NCBI GenBank assembly: GCA_902565895.1
Contig: CACFGV010000017.1
Location: 1-41,520 of the forward strand
Source: K189A clade bacterium
GTDB taxonomy: Bacteria > Pseudomonadota > Gammaproteobacteria > Pseudomonadales > Azotimanducaceae
DNA length: 41,520 nucleotides
Direction of reading: 5' to 3'
Position numbers and translations under genes: made by a program
Shown here: piece after piece, positions 33,590-41,520 of the stretch
How the letters are laid out: the number at the start of each line of letters is the position of its first letter
How positions within the stretch are numbered: position 1 is the first letter of the stretch
The notes under the pieces: model-generated
What the model saw: only the letters and a program-made list of their open reading frames with translations
What the model was told of the DNA's origin: nothing
The model's database searches: none

Positions 33590-35902
33590 ATGACTTCTAA
33601 CGAGAGGCATGAATCGTCTGTTGCTCACGTCACTGGACAAGCTCTATTTGTCGACGATGTAGTTCTTCCCGAGGGCGCTCTTCATATCGCAGTGGGCGTT
33701 GCAGAGGACCCCAGAGCGGAGTTAACGAAAATCGACTTGGGAAACGTCATCACGAGCCACGGTGTGGTCGACGTGATAACGGCTTGGGACATACCAGGAG
33801 CGAATCAGGTTGGTCCCGTAGTTGAAGACGAGCCATTACTCGTCAAGTCAGATGTTCAATACACAGGTCAGCGTATTTTTGCCGTAGCTGCTACTAGCCA
33901 AGAGCTCGCTCGACGTGCAGTTGCGAAGGCTGACATCGACTGCTCGACAAAGCCAGCAGTTCTCACGATTCATGATGCATTAAAAGTCGATTCGACAGTT
34001 ACCCCTACTCGCTATTGGGGTGAAGAGGACCCAGATGCGCTCTTTGATAATGCCGCAACAGTTGTAGATGAGAGTATTTATATACGCGGTCAAGAGCATT
34101 TTTACTTAGAACCGCAAACGGCTTTGGCTCTGCCAAATGAGGATGGCATCTACGTACTAATTTCGTCGCAGCACCCAGGTGACGTGCAGCGTCTGGTTGC
34201 CAATGTGCTCGGCTGGCCTATGAATCGAGTTACGGTTGAGTGCCGGAGAATGGGCGGGGCGTTCGGCGGCAAAGAAACTCAAGCAGCGCCGCTGGCTTGT
34301 TTGTGCGCGATTTTTGCGGTGCGTCAGCAGAGAGCAGTTAAGTACACCATGACGCGGAACGCAGATATGACCCAAACGGGAAAACGCCATGATTTTTCCA
34401 TAGATTATCGAATAAGTTGCGACGACCAGGGCTATCTCGAAGCTGCGTATTTTCGCTTAGCGGCAAAGTGTGGTTATTCAGCAGATCTCTCGGATGGGAT
34501 TGTCGATAGGGCGATGTTTCACGTTGATAACAGCTACTACCTCCCCAGGTCTAAGATTGTCGGGCATCGCAGTAAAACCAACACCGTATCTAATACTGCT
34601 TTTCGTGGGTTCGGCGGCCCCCAGGGGATGCTCGCGATGGAATGCGCTATGGACGAACTCGCTTACAAAGCTGGGTTGGAGCCTTTAAGTTTTCGTCAAA
34701 AAAACCTGTATCGACCAGGCTTCGCCACAACACCTTATGGGCAGAACGTCGAGTCCTTCATCTTGCCAGAACTCATCGATGAATTGGCGAAACAGGCGAG
34801 CTATTGGGAGAGACGAGGTGAAATTAAGCGCGTTAACTCGCGTGGGCAACGCTGGATAAAAGGCATTTCTTTGAATCCGGTCAAATTCGGGATTTCTTTT
34901 ACAACCACGCACTTGAATCAGGCTGGGGCTATGATCAACATTTTCGAGGATGGAAGCATAGAGGTAAATCATGGCGGTACCGAGATGGGACAAGGTCTTT
35001 ACACCAAAATGAAAGGCATTGTAGCCAGAGAATTCGGCGTTGACGTCGGAGTAATTCGCAACACTTCGACTCGAACAGATAAAGTTCCCAACGCGTCGCC
35101 CACAGCCGCTTCCTCGGGTGCAGATTTGAACGGAATGGCTGTGCTTGAGGCTTGCCGCTCGATAAAGGCAAATCTTTGTGCGTTCGCGCGCGATAAGCTC
35201 GGATGGTCCAGCGAGCCCGTTTTTTTAAGTAATAGAGTTTCGCCATCAGATGATAAAAGCGGAGCCGACGCGATAAGTTTTCCCGCGTTCATAAAGAAGG
35301 CTTATCTGGCTCGTATAGCGCTTTCTGCGAAAGGTTTCTACAAAACGCCTAACATATTTATCGATAAAGACGCAGGAATCGGCAGCCCTTTCTACTATTT
35401 TGCTAACTGCGCGGCAGTCTCGGAAGTTGCAGTAGATAGGCTGACCGGCAACTATTTCGTTAGCAGGGTGGATATCTTGCACGATGCCGGTAATTCCTTG
35501 AACCAAACTATTGATCTTGGACAAATTGAAGGAGGTTTTGTGCAAGGACTTGGTTGGTTGACTACGGAAGAATTGAAATGGAGTGAGAACGGAACCGTTC
35601 TTACAGATGGCCCAGCGAACTACAAAATTCCTACCGCTCACGACGTCCCGGAAATCTTCAATGTTAGGTTTTTCAAACGCGAGAACTCCGTCCCAACGGT
35701 CAGTAGGTCAAAGGCGGTTGGGGAGCCACCGCTAATGCTCGCCATATCGGTTTGGTGTGCATTGCGAGATGCGTGCGCGAGCGTTGCGAATTACAAGTTG
35801 ATGCCGAAGCTGTCAGTACCGGCTACATCAGAGCAAGTTTATTACTGTATCGAAGATGCGGCGAGAGCTGCGAGTAGATTGGACACGCATGAGGCTTGTT
35901 GA
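33590..35902 (+). CDS. xdhB: Xanthine dehydrogenase molybdenum-binding large subunit
   Basis: The frame opens at GTG 33578, but ATG 33590 (MTSNERHESSVAHVTGQALF), one base after the xdhA stop, is the natural start and gives 770 residues. Molybdopterin-binding signatures are complete: RRMGGAFGGKETQ, NTAFRGFGGPQG, NHGGTEMGQGLYTKMK and, near the end, SKAVGEPPLMLAIS, whose Glu is the base that activates water at molybdenum. The overall order is that of the XDH family rather than aldehyde or CO dehydrogenase. It forms a heterotetramer with XdhA and needs the XdhC chaperone encoded next. Its end overlaps the start region of xdhC. Confidence 0.95.
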   Translation: MTSNERHESSVAHVTGQALFVDDVVLPEGALHIAVGVAEDPRAELTKIDLGNVITSHGVVDVITAWDIPGANQVGPVVEDEPLLVKSDVQYTGQRIFAVAATSQELARRAVAKADIDCSTKPAVLTIHDALKVDSTVTPTRYWGEEDPDALFDNAATVVDESIYIRGQEHFYLEPQTALALPNEDGIYVLISSQHPGDVQRLVANVLGWPMNRVTVECRRMGGAFGGKETQAAPLACLCAIFAVRQQRAVKYTMTRNADMTQTGKRHDFSIDYRISCDDQGYLEAAYFRLAAKCGYSADLSDGIVDRAMFHVDNSYYLPRSKIVGHRSKTNTVSNTAFRGFGGPQGMLAMECAMDELAYKAGLEPLSFRQKNLYRPGFATTPYGQNVESFILPELIDELAKQASYWERRGEIKRVNSRGQRWIKGISLNPVKFGISFTTTHLNQAGAMINIFEDGSIEVNHGGTEMGQGLYTKMKGIVAREFGVDVGVIRNTSTRTDKVPNASPTAASSGADLNGMAVLEACRSIKANLCAFARDKLGWSSEPVFLSNRVSPSDDKSGADAISFPAFIKKAYLARIALSAKGFYKTPNIFIDKDAGIGSPFYYFANCAAVSEVAVDRLTGNYFVSRVDILHDAGNSLNQTIDLGQIEGGFVQGLGWLTTEELKWSENGTVLTDGPANYKIPTAHDVPEIFNVRFFKRENSVPTVSRSKAVGEPPLMLAISVWCALRDACASVANYKLMPKLSVPATSEQVYYCIEDAARAASRLDTHEAC

Positions 35903-36737
35903 ATTGGACCAGACGTCAGATTTGAGTTGGATTGATGCGTTATCACACTGCAGCCTTGTTGGTAATGACGCTGTGCTTGTTACTGTACTCTCTACAAGTG
36001 GATCAACACCGAGAAACAGGGCCGCAAAAATGGTGGTGAGCGCCGACTCGGTTTACGACTCAATTGGGGGTGGTCAACTTGAATATTTGGCAATCAGCCA
36101 CGCACGAGAACGATTGGTCGCTAGGGAAAATGAGTCTGAGATAAAAAAATTTCCACTTGCGGCCGCAGCACTTCAATGTTGCGGCGGCAGTATGACGTTG
36201 TTATTTGAATCGATATTCAGTGGTGGATATCGCTTGATCATTTTTGGTGCTGGACATGTGGGATCAAGAATTGCATCGATGCTTCGCGGCACGCCGATTC
36301 GAACTACATTGGTCGATTCGCGACCTGAATGGCTAGCAAAATCGGTCGCCGACGCAAAATTTGCACTCGCTGAAAAAGTCCTTGTTTCGGAGGTAGTCCC
36401 TCAGCTGTTAAGGAAAGGGGATTTGGCGTTGGTCATGACACATGACCATATCCAAGATTATGAGATTATTAGTGCAGCCTTAAACGTTAAAGGTCTTAGC
36501 TATCTTGGCTTAATTGGTTCTAATACGAAGTGGAAAAATTTTTCGAGTCGTCTAAGGCGAGATGGTTTTGCAAGCGGCGATTTAGAACAGGTAACGTGCC
36601 CCATAGGACATAAGTTAAAAGAGTTGAAGGAACCATCCGCGGTCGCGACCGTCATCGCTGCTGAAATTTTTGCTGAGGTTGACGAATTAATGTCGCCGGC
36701 TAAGGCGAAAAGCAAGGACATGTCCTTTGATTCGTAA
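35889..36737 (+). CDS. xdhC: XdhC, molybdenum cofactor insertion chaperone of xanthine dehydrogenase
   Basis: XdhC binds molybdenum cofactor, helps its sulfuration and hands it to XdhB. I choose ATG 35889 (MRLVELDQTSDLSWIDAL), giving 282 residues; ATG 35856 would add 11 residues reaching deeper into xdhB. Motifs are VLSTSGSTPRNRAAKMVV and SIGGGQLEY in the N-terminal domain, CCGGSMTLLFE with its Cys pair, and a Rossmann domain (LIIFGAGHVGSRIA, VDSRPEW, VMTHDHIQDYEII, YLGLIGS). Length and motifs are normal. It overlaps the xdhB end by 14 bases and uraD follows after 44 bases. Confidence 0.92.
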   Translation: MRLVELDQTSDLSWIDALSHCSLVGNDAVLVTVLSTSGSTPRNRAAKMVVSADSVYDSIGGGQLEYLAISHARERLVARENESEIKKFPLAAAALQCCGGSMTLLFESIFSGGYRLIIFGAGHVGSRIASMLRGTPIRTTLVDSRPEWLAKSVADAKFALAEKVLVSEVVPQLLRKGDLALVMTHDHIQDYEIISAALNVKGLSYLGLIGSNTKWKNFSSRLRRDGFASGDLEQVTCPIGHKLKELKEPSAVATVIAAEIFAEVDELMSPAKAKSKDMSFDS

Positions 36738-36781
36738 CCCCTCCCTGAAAACTAGTAAGGCAACCACTGCTCGAGAGACCG

Positions 36782-37297
36782 GTGAATATCTGTAGTTTTA
36801 ACGCACTCGAGAAAAAGGAAGCTCTAGAGTTTTTGATTCCATGCGGTCAATCCGCGGTGTGGGCGAGGAATCTAGTGGCATTGAGGCCCTTTACTAGTTT
36901 CGACGAACTTCGAACAAACGCGGCTTCGGAATGGCAGGCATTACCAGAAGAAGAGCAGAGCAAGGCACTGGCTTTGCACCCACTGATTGGTGACGTCGAG
37001 ATGTTGAAAGAGAAATTCTCGGATGATCATAAAAATCGTTTAGCAAAAAGCGAACAAGGACAGGTACTGTCATCAAGCGAAGCAGTCATAGAAGAACTAG
37101 CCCGACAAAATGAAGCTTATTACCAGCGTCATGGCTTTATTTTCATCGTCTATGCGAAAGGGAAAAGCGCCGATGAAATGCTGCAAATTCTTAACGTTCG
37201 CATAAACAACGCCACTGCCGACGAATTCGCGAACGCTGCGGCAGAGCACCAGCGGATTACTCAATCTCGATTACAAGATATTTTCGATGAGAGCTGA
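36782..37297 (+). CDS. uraD: 2-oxo-4-hydroxy-4-carboxy-5-ureidoimidazoline (OHCU) decarboxylase
   Basis: The enzyme removes CO2 from OHCU and yields (S)-allantoin, the third step after urate oxidation. The 171-residue protein starts at GTG 36782 (MNICSFNALEKKEALEFL). Conserved segments are HPLIGDVEML (with the catalytic His), AKSEQGQV (usually SxxEQxG), RHGFIFIVYAKGKSADEMLQ and NNATADEFANAAAEHQRIT. Length is typical. It lies directly before the HIU hydrolase gene, five bases away, so the two steps that follow urate oxidase are coupled in one transcript. Confidence 0.93.
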   Translation: MNICSFNALEKKEALEFLIPCGQSAVWARNLVALRPFTSFDELRTNAASEWQALPEEEQSKALALHPLIGDVEMLKEKFSDDHKNRLAKSEQGQVLSSSEAVIEELARQNEAYYQRHGFIFIVYAKGKSADEMLQILNVRINNATADEFANAAAEHQRITQSRLQDIFDES

Positions 37298-37302
37298 TCG
37301 TC

Positions 37303-37659
37303 ATGTCTGAATCGATAGAGCGACAAAAGAGCGAGCATGTGACTCTAAGTACGCATGTGCTCAATTTAGGCACTGGTATGCCGCAACGAGGGTTGGCGGT
37401 TTCTTTACTGAATGAAGACGGTGATTTTTTGGCAAAAGGAATAACGGATAGATCGGGCCGGATATCCGAATGGGGGGACATAACAAGATTACTGCCTGGC
37501 ACATATCGTCTACGTTTTCTTGTTGGTAACGAATCCAGCATCGCAAATCATTTTTACCCTTATATTGACATCGTCTTCCAGTTGAGCGGAGAGCAACCTC
37601 ACTACCATCTGCCACTACTTTTGAATGAATTCGGGTATACGACGTACAGAGGCAGTTAG
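37303..37659 (+). CDS. uraH: 5-hydroxyisourate hydrolase (transthyretin-like)
   Basis: HIU hydrolase opens 5-hydroxyisourate, made by urate oxidase, to OHCU. The 118-residue protein starts at ATG 37303. It shows LSTHVLNLGTGMPQRGLAVS (first His of the active site), GRISEWGD, GTYRLRFLV, FYPYIDIVFQ and the final YTTYRGS, the C-terminal YRGS end specific for the enzyme and not for transthyretin carriers. HYHLPLLLNEFGY holds the third His. The stop codon is directly followed by the TTG start of the guanine deaminase gene, so the two are translated together. It is complete and of typical length. Confidence 0.95.
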   Translation: MSESIERQKSEHVTLSTHVLNLGTGMPQRGLAVSLLNEDGDFLAKGITDRSGRISEWGDITRLLPGTYRLRFLVGNESSIANHFYPYIDIVFQLSGEQPHYHLPLLLNEFGYTTYRGS

Positions 37660-38958
37660 TTGAGCGACCGTATAAACCTTCGAGCGAGACTTTTGAGCCT
37701 AGATAAAGATTTAGAAGGCAAAATCGTGCTGGAGTACTACGAAGACGGCTTTGTGGTTTGTGAAGAAGGTTTAATTGTTGAGGTGCTCTCGGCGGATGAT
37801 TATTTCGCAAAGATGCCTAGCGGAGTCTCCTATGAGGATTTACGACCACATTTGTTGGTTCCCGGTTTTATTGATAACCACGTGCATATGCCGCAGCAAG
37901 ACATTATTGCTGGACGGTCCGGCGAGCTTCTCGATTGGTTGGATCGACATGCGTTCCCTGCAGAATTGCGCTACGCAGACCACGACTTTGCACGAATTAA
38001 AGCCGAAACTTTTATCAATGAATTATTTTCCGCAGGCACCACGTGTGCTCAAGTTTTTTCCACCGTTCATAGACACGCATGCGAGTCTCTATTCGTTGCT
38101 GCTAGCGCAAAAAAGATGTGCTTAGTGGCCGGTAAAGTAATGATGGACCGAAACGCGCCGGTGGATCTTTTGCAAAATGCAGCCGATTGCCGAGAAGACA
38201 CCGAGAGCCTGATTGAAGAATGGCACGGGCGAGGTCGATTGAGGTACGCACTAACGCCGCGTTTCGCTGTTACCTCCAGTGAGGAACAGCTTTCGTATTG
38301 TAGTGACTTGCTTAGCCATCATTCGGATTTATACGTGCAGACCCATATTTCAGAGAACTTGGAGGAGATCGACGCGGTACGCTCACTTTTCCCCCAGCAA
38401 AAAGATTACCTGGAGGTTTATGAGCAAGCAGGTTTAGCAACGACAAAAAGCACCTTCGCACACGGGATTCACCTTAGTAAAGACGAGCGACAGCGGTTAT
38501 TCCTAGCTGGTAGTAAAATTGCGTTCTGCCCCAGCTCAAACTTGTTTTTAGGTAGCGGTCTTTTAGACATTGAATCGATCCCAGATGCTAATCTTTCAAT
38601 AGGTAGTGATGTTGGCGGGGGCACCGGGCTATCTATGCTCCATACTTGTGCCGAAGGGTTCAAAGTAGCTCACTTGGCTGGATATGATTGGCATCCGTTT
38701 GAAGCGCTGTGGTCAATCACAAAAGGTAACGCCGATGCACTGGGATTGGGGAACAGCATCGGTCAACTGCGCCCAGGTTTTTTTGCAGATATGGTGCTTT
38801 TGGATCTTGATCAACCCCGTGCATTAAAGAATCGGTTGGAGCATTGCGAAAACTTACCTGATGAATTATTCGCGCTCATGTTTCTTGGCGATGATCGCAG
38901 CATTGCCCGAACGTACGTGGCTGGGGAAGTGGTGTTTGATCGTATGGAGCTGAGCTAA
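37660..38958 (+). CDS. guaD: Guanine deaminase
   Basis: Guanine deaminase converts guanine to xanthine, which XDH then oxidises. The 432-residue enzyme starts at TTG 37660, touching the uraH stop codon. The zinc site is made by PGFIDNHVHMPQ (HxH), YVQTHISENLEE, TFAHGIHLS and IGSDVGGGTGLSML. CPSSNLFLGSG and FAHGIHLSKDER are typical of the GuaD group, and RSGELLDWLDRHAFPAE is the guanine deaminase segment after the HxH motif. Size and motifs are complete. The stop is followed one base later by the TTG start of puuD. Confidence 0.93.
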   Translation: MSDRINLRARLLSLDKDLEGKIVLEYYEDGFVVCEEGLIVEVLSADDYFAKMPSGVSYEDLRPHLLVPGFIDNHVHMPQQDIIAGRSGELLDWLDRHAFPAELRYADHDFARIKAETFINELFSAGTTCAQVFSTVHRHACESLFVAASAKKMCLVAGKVMMDRNAPVDLLQNAADCREDTESLIEEWHGRGRLRYALTPRFAVTSSEEQLSYCSDLLSHHSDLYVQTHISENLEEIDAVRSLFPQQKDYLEVYEQAGLATTKSTFAHGIHLSKDERQRLFLAGSKIAFCPSSNLFLGSGLLDIESIPDANLSIGSDVGGGTGLSMLHTCAEGFKVAHLAGYDWHPFEALWSITKGNADALGLGNSIGQLRPGFFADMVLLDLDQPRALKNRLEHCENLPDELFALMFLGDDRSIARTYVAGEVVFDRMELS

Positions 38959-38959
38959 T

Positions 38960-40171
38960 TTGGACACCTTATTGTTCGAATGGATAACCTTGCTGGTCCG
39001 GTGGGCACATATCATCACTGCCATCGCCTGGATTGGCGCCTCTTTTTATTTTGTTTGGTTAGATATGAGCCTGGAAGAGGCTTCCCCTAACAAAAAAAAC
39101 TTGCGCCTTCAGGGAGAGCTCTGGGCCATTCACGGTGGCGGTATCTATGAGGTGCAGAAATACGAACTCGCTCCTCCAGTCATGCCTAAAAAGCTCCATT
39201 GGTTCAAATGGGAGGCATACAGCACATGGTTAACTGGTACTGCATTGCTCGTACTCGTCTACTATGGTCGGGCGCAAACATATCTGGTTGACGACGGTAG
39301 TTTTATCCGTGACCCGACGACAGCTGTATTAGCGTCCATAGGCTTCCTGATTTCAGGAGTACTTGGTTATGAGTTGATTGTTAGAAGACTCAATTTATCT
39401 AACCAAAATCTTTCGACTTTAGTGACCCTTTGGCTCGCTTTTCTATGTTGGGTGGCGTTCCAACTTTTTAGTGACCGGGCTGCGACGATCCATACCGGTG
39501 CGGTTATTGCCAGCATTATGGCAGCCAACGTATTTCTTGGAATTATTCCAGGGCAGAGAGCGCTCGTAGCAGCAATAACAAGCGGTGAAGCAGTCGACCC
39601 AGGTCCTGCCCTCCTGGCGCGCAAGCGATCCCTTCACAACAACTATCTGACGCTACCCGTAGTTTTATGCATGCTGGCTAATCACTTTGCTTTCGCGTTG
39701 GGCCACAGTTGGTCGTGGCTTGTAGTACTCACCCTGTGTCTTAGCGCCGCCTATGCCCGTCACTTCTTCAATCTCAAACACACAGGGAGAATCCGTCCAA
39801 GTGTGTTGATTATAAGCGCAGCATCTTTTCTGTTGGTGGTTGCAGCAACAACGTGGCAAATAATAGAAGACAAGAAGGCGCGAGCGAATAGCATTATCGC
39901 CAGTAACGATTCCTTGTCCTCGAGGCAGTTTCAACAACTCTTGGAAAAGCACTGCACCACTTGCCATGCCAAGAACCCGAGTTTTCCCGGCTATGCGGCA
40001 GCGCCTGGCGGAATTATTTTTGAAAATTTCGAGTCCCTAACGGCTTACCGACATAGAGCCATTACATCAATGGTATCTGGGTATATGCCTCTAGCGAACC
40101 TTACTGAACTGACAGAGACGGAGCGTGCCGCGATGATTATCTATTTAGAATCTGTGGGCAGTGCTCGCTAA
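38960..40171 (+). CDS. puuD: Membrane urate oxidase/hydroxylase PuuD with cytochrome c domain
   Basis: PuuD oxidises urate to 5-hydroxyisourate and passes electrons to the respiratory chain through cytochrome c instead of making H2O2, replacing soluble uricase. The 403-residue protein starts at TTG 38960, one base after the guaD stop. About eight helices cover residues 8-300 (WAHIITAIAWIGASFYFVWL, then NLSTLVTLWLAFLCWVAF and HTGAVIASIMAANVFLGIIP), with the DUF989 signature WAIHGGGIYEVQKYEL. The periplasmic C-terminus holds a haem c motif Cys332-T-T-Cys-His336. A single terminal domain and no uricase gene make PuuD the only urate-oxidising enzyme visible. It ends two bases from the convergent allantoinase gene. 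Confidence 0.92.
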   Translation: MDTLLFEWITLLVRWAHIITAIAWIGASFYFVWLDMSLEEASPNKKNLRLQGELWAIHGGGIYEVQKYELAPPVMPKKLHWFKWEAYSTWLTGTALLVLVYYGRAQTYLVDDGSFIRDPTTAVLASIGFLISGVLGYELIVRRLNLSNQNLSTLVTLWLAFLCWVAFQLFSDRAATIHTGAVIASIMAANVFLGIIPGQRALVAAITSGEAVDPGPALLARKRSLHNNYLTLPVVLCMLANHFAFALGHSWSWLVVLTLCLSAAYARHFFNLKHTGRIRPSVLIISAASFLLVVAATTWQIIEDKKARANSIIASNDSLSSRQFQQLLEKHCTTCHAKNPSFPGYAAAPGGIIFENFESLTAYRHRAITSMVSGYMPLANLTELTETERAAMIIYLESVGSAR

Positions 40172-40173
40172 AT

Positions 40174-41088
40174 CTAAGCTGGGCCTGTTTTATGATGCTT
40201 GTACCAATGTTTGGCAATATCAATCCGCCGACAGAGCCACACGTCCTCGTGCTGCAAAACGTACTCTAAAAATCGACGCAGTGAACGCGTCCTACCAGGT
40301 CGACCTGCAAGCCTGCAGTGGAGTCCTACGCTGAGCATTTTTGGACAAGTTTGGCCCTCGTCATAGAGCTCGTCGAACGCGTCTTTTAGATAAGTGAAAA
40401 ATTGGTCCCCTGAGTTAAAACCCTGGTTGGTGGCAAATCGCATGTCGTTGGTGTCCAGAGTGTAGGGTATGACCAAGTGCGGACTGTCGCCCTCATGGTG
40501 CCAGTAAGGAAGATCGTCAGCATATGAATCTGAGTCATACAAGAAACCACCGTGATCTATGACCAGTTTGCGCGTATTCGGGCTGTCTCTCCCTGTGTAC
40601 CAACCTTGCGGGGCTACGCCAGTAACCTTTTTATGGATTTCAGCGGCCAATTGTATTTGCACTCGCTCCTCATCCTCGGACATGTGCTGATGATCAATCC
40701 ATCGGTAGGCGTGGCTCGCGATCTCCCAATCTGCTTCTTTCATTGCGGCTACCGCCGCAGGATTCCTCTCGAGCGCCATACCAACACCAAATACAGTGAT
40801 GGGTATTTTGAGCTCTGTCATTAGGCGGTATAGACGCCAAAATCCTGATCTGCTCCCGTATTCGTATAAAGACTCCATACTCATGTGCCTATCTGCGTAG
40901 GATTGCGCGCCAATTATTTCTGACAAAAATGTTTCTGACCCAGCATCGCCATGAAGTACATTGTTCTCCCCACCCTCCTCGTAGTTTATGACAATTTGGA
41001 CAGCCAATCGTGCATCACCCGGCCATCTCGGGTTGGGAGGTGTCCGGCCATAGCCAACCATATCCCGCGGATAAAATGTGGTCGTCAT
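40174..41088 (-). CDS. puuE: Allantoinase PuuE (polysaccharide deacetylase-type)
   Basis: The enzyme opens allantoin to allantoate. Although the frame is open from 41235, the real start is ATG 41088 (MTTTFYPRDMVGYGRTPPNP), giving 304 residues; the extra N-terminal 49 residues have no family match and include the upstream region. Features are WPGDARLAVQIVINYEEGGE, SRSGFWRLYRLMTELKIPIT, WEIASHAYRWIDHQHMSEDE and HPLVIPYTLDTND-like text (SPHLVIPYTLDTNDMRF), as in NodB-type PuuE proteins, unrelated to dihydroorotase-like allantoinases. It is convergent with puuD. Complete, with allantoate as product, for which no consuming enzyme is seen in the window. Confidence 0.92.
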   Translation of the reverse strand: MTTTFYPRDMVGYGRTPPNPRWPGDARLAVQIVINYEEGGENNVLHGDAGSETFLSEIIGAQSYADRHMSMESLYEYGSRSGFWRLYRLMTELKIPITVFGVGMALERNPAAVAAMKEADWEIASHAYRWIDHQHMSEDEERVQIQLAAEIHKKVTGVAPQGWYTGRDSPNTRKLVIDHGGFLYDSDSYADDLPYWHHEGDSPHLVIPYTLDTNDMRFATNQGFNSGDQFFTYLKDAFDELYDEGQTCPKMLSVGLHCRLAGRPGRTRSLRRFLEYVLQHEDVWLCRRIDIAKHWYKHHKTGPA

Positions 41089-41477
41089 GAAACTATCTCC
41101 GGTCGTTAAGCCAGTTACCAACAGAAACGATAAAGATTGCTGAAACCGTTGGTGTGTCGTCGCTGCGACTTCAAAAGATACTTTGAATATAAGTAAAGCG
41201 GCAACATCTAACAGTTCAGTTTTAGTATGGAGCACGACCTGGAATGTAACGCACCAATATAGTGCGCTAAGACCTTAGCCGCGGCCCTAATGCGGGCATT
41301 GCGAACCCCTATCAAACAGTTCGGAAAAAGCAGATCACCTTGGGCGCTCGGCCGAACGCGCCATAGGTAGAGCGCTGCGCCGATGGTTTCCTCACCGTAT
41401 GCTGTGGCATGTGTTTTGCAAAAATATAGGGATTCCAGCGGCGATAATTGTTTTTTCGTAAAGAGAGGATTACACGG

Positions 41478-41520
41478 ATGAGAGCCCAGGAAACCTTTGC
41501 GCCGCTAGACAGTTTTATGC
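41478..41520 (+). CDS. Start of an unidentified gene at the right edge
   Basis: ATG 41478 lies nine bases after AGAGAGGA, a good ribosome binding site, and reads MRAQETFAPLDSFM before the window ends. Fourteen residues are not enough to name a family. The 242 bases upstream up to the puuE frame contain no other gene and probably hold both divergent promoters; by position the gene may belong to the purine or allantoate pathway or be its regulator. Confidence 0.4.
   Translation, partial: MRAQETFAPLDSFM

Noticed and set aside
41089-41235. N-terminal extension of the allantoinase frame
   Set aside because: The 49 extra residues match nothing in the family and the ATG at 41088 gives the standard PuuE start.

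Overview
The window looks like chromosomal DNA of a gammaproteobacterium, probably a marine heterotroph. The transfer-messenger RNA encodes the tag ANDENYALAA, typical of Gammaproteobacteria. Two TonB-dependent receptors indicate a Gram-negative envelope, and gene density is normal. I cannot name the species.

Layout. 1-3.5 kb: the 5' part of a secreted Sel1/TPR-repeat gene, then a small His-rich exported protein and a ZnuD-like TonB receptor with five His/Asp/Glu-rich segments. 3.5-13.1 kb: ssrA (tmRNA), whose last 23 bases recur perfectly at 13,102-13,124. Between the copies lie an S9 peptidase, a DUF2237 gene, a broken P4-type integrase fused to the tail of another broken gene, and a carbamoyltransferase cassette: SxtJ-like, DUF5989, NodU/CmcH-type O-carbamoyltransferase, SGNH hydrolase and methyltransferase. 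This reads as a decayed or composite ssrA-integrated island. 13.3-16.7 kb: a GNAT acetyltransferase, a divergent set of pilin-like and small membrane proteins, and a sterol desaturase-type hydroxylase.

16.8-24.2 kb: an ABC importer of the spermidine/putrescine/iron type with two adjacent paralogous binding proteins, next to an HRI1-like protein, an isopenicillin-N-synthase-type 2-oxoglutarate oxygenase and an isochorismatase-fold cysteine hydrolase. The substrate is unknown. 24.4-28.5 kb: a second TonB receptor and an NCS2 purine permease.

28.8-41.1 kb: a nearly complete purine-to-allantoin pathway. Guanine deaminase supplies xanthine, xanthine dehydrogenase (XdhA/B with the chaperone XdhC) makes urate, and 8-oxoguanine deaminase makes urate from 8-oxoguanine. 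A membrane, cytochrome c-linked urate oxidase (PuuD), HIU hydrolase and OHCU decarboxylase give (S)-allantoin, which a PuuE-type allantoinase opens to allantoate. An AtzG/AtzE (HpxX/HpxY)-like amidase pair sits beside them. The genes xdhA to puuD are tightly packed on one strand and probably form one operon. No transcription regulator and no allantoate-degrading gene is seen inside the window.

Most novel: the importer-oxygenase-hydrolase module, which together with the receptor, permease and AtzEG pair may extend purine salvage to a modified or oxidised ureide; the carbamoyltransferase cassette in an ssrA island; and the leaderless pilin-like gene group.
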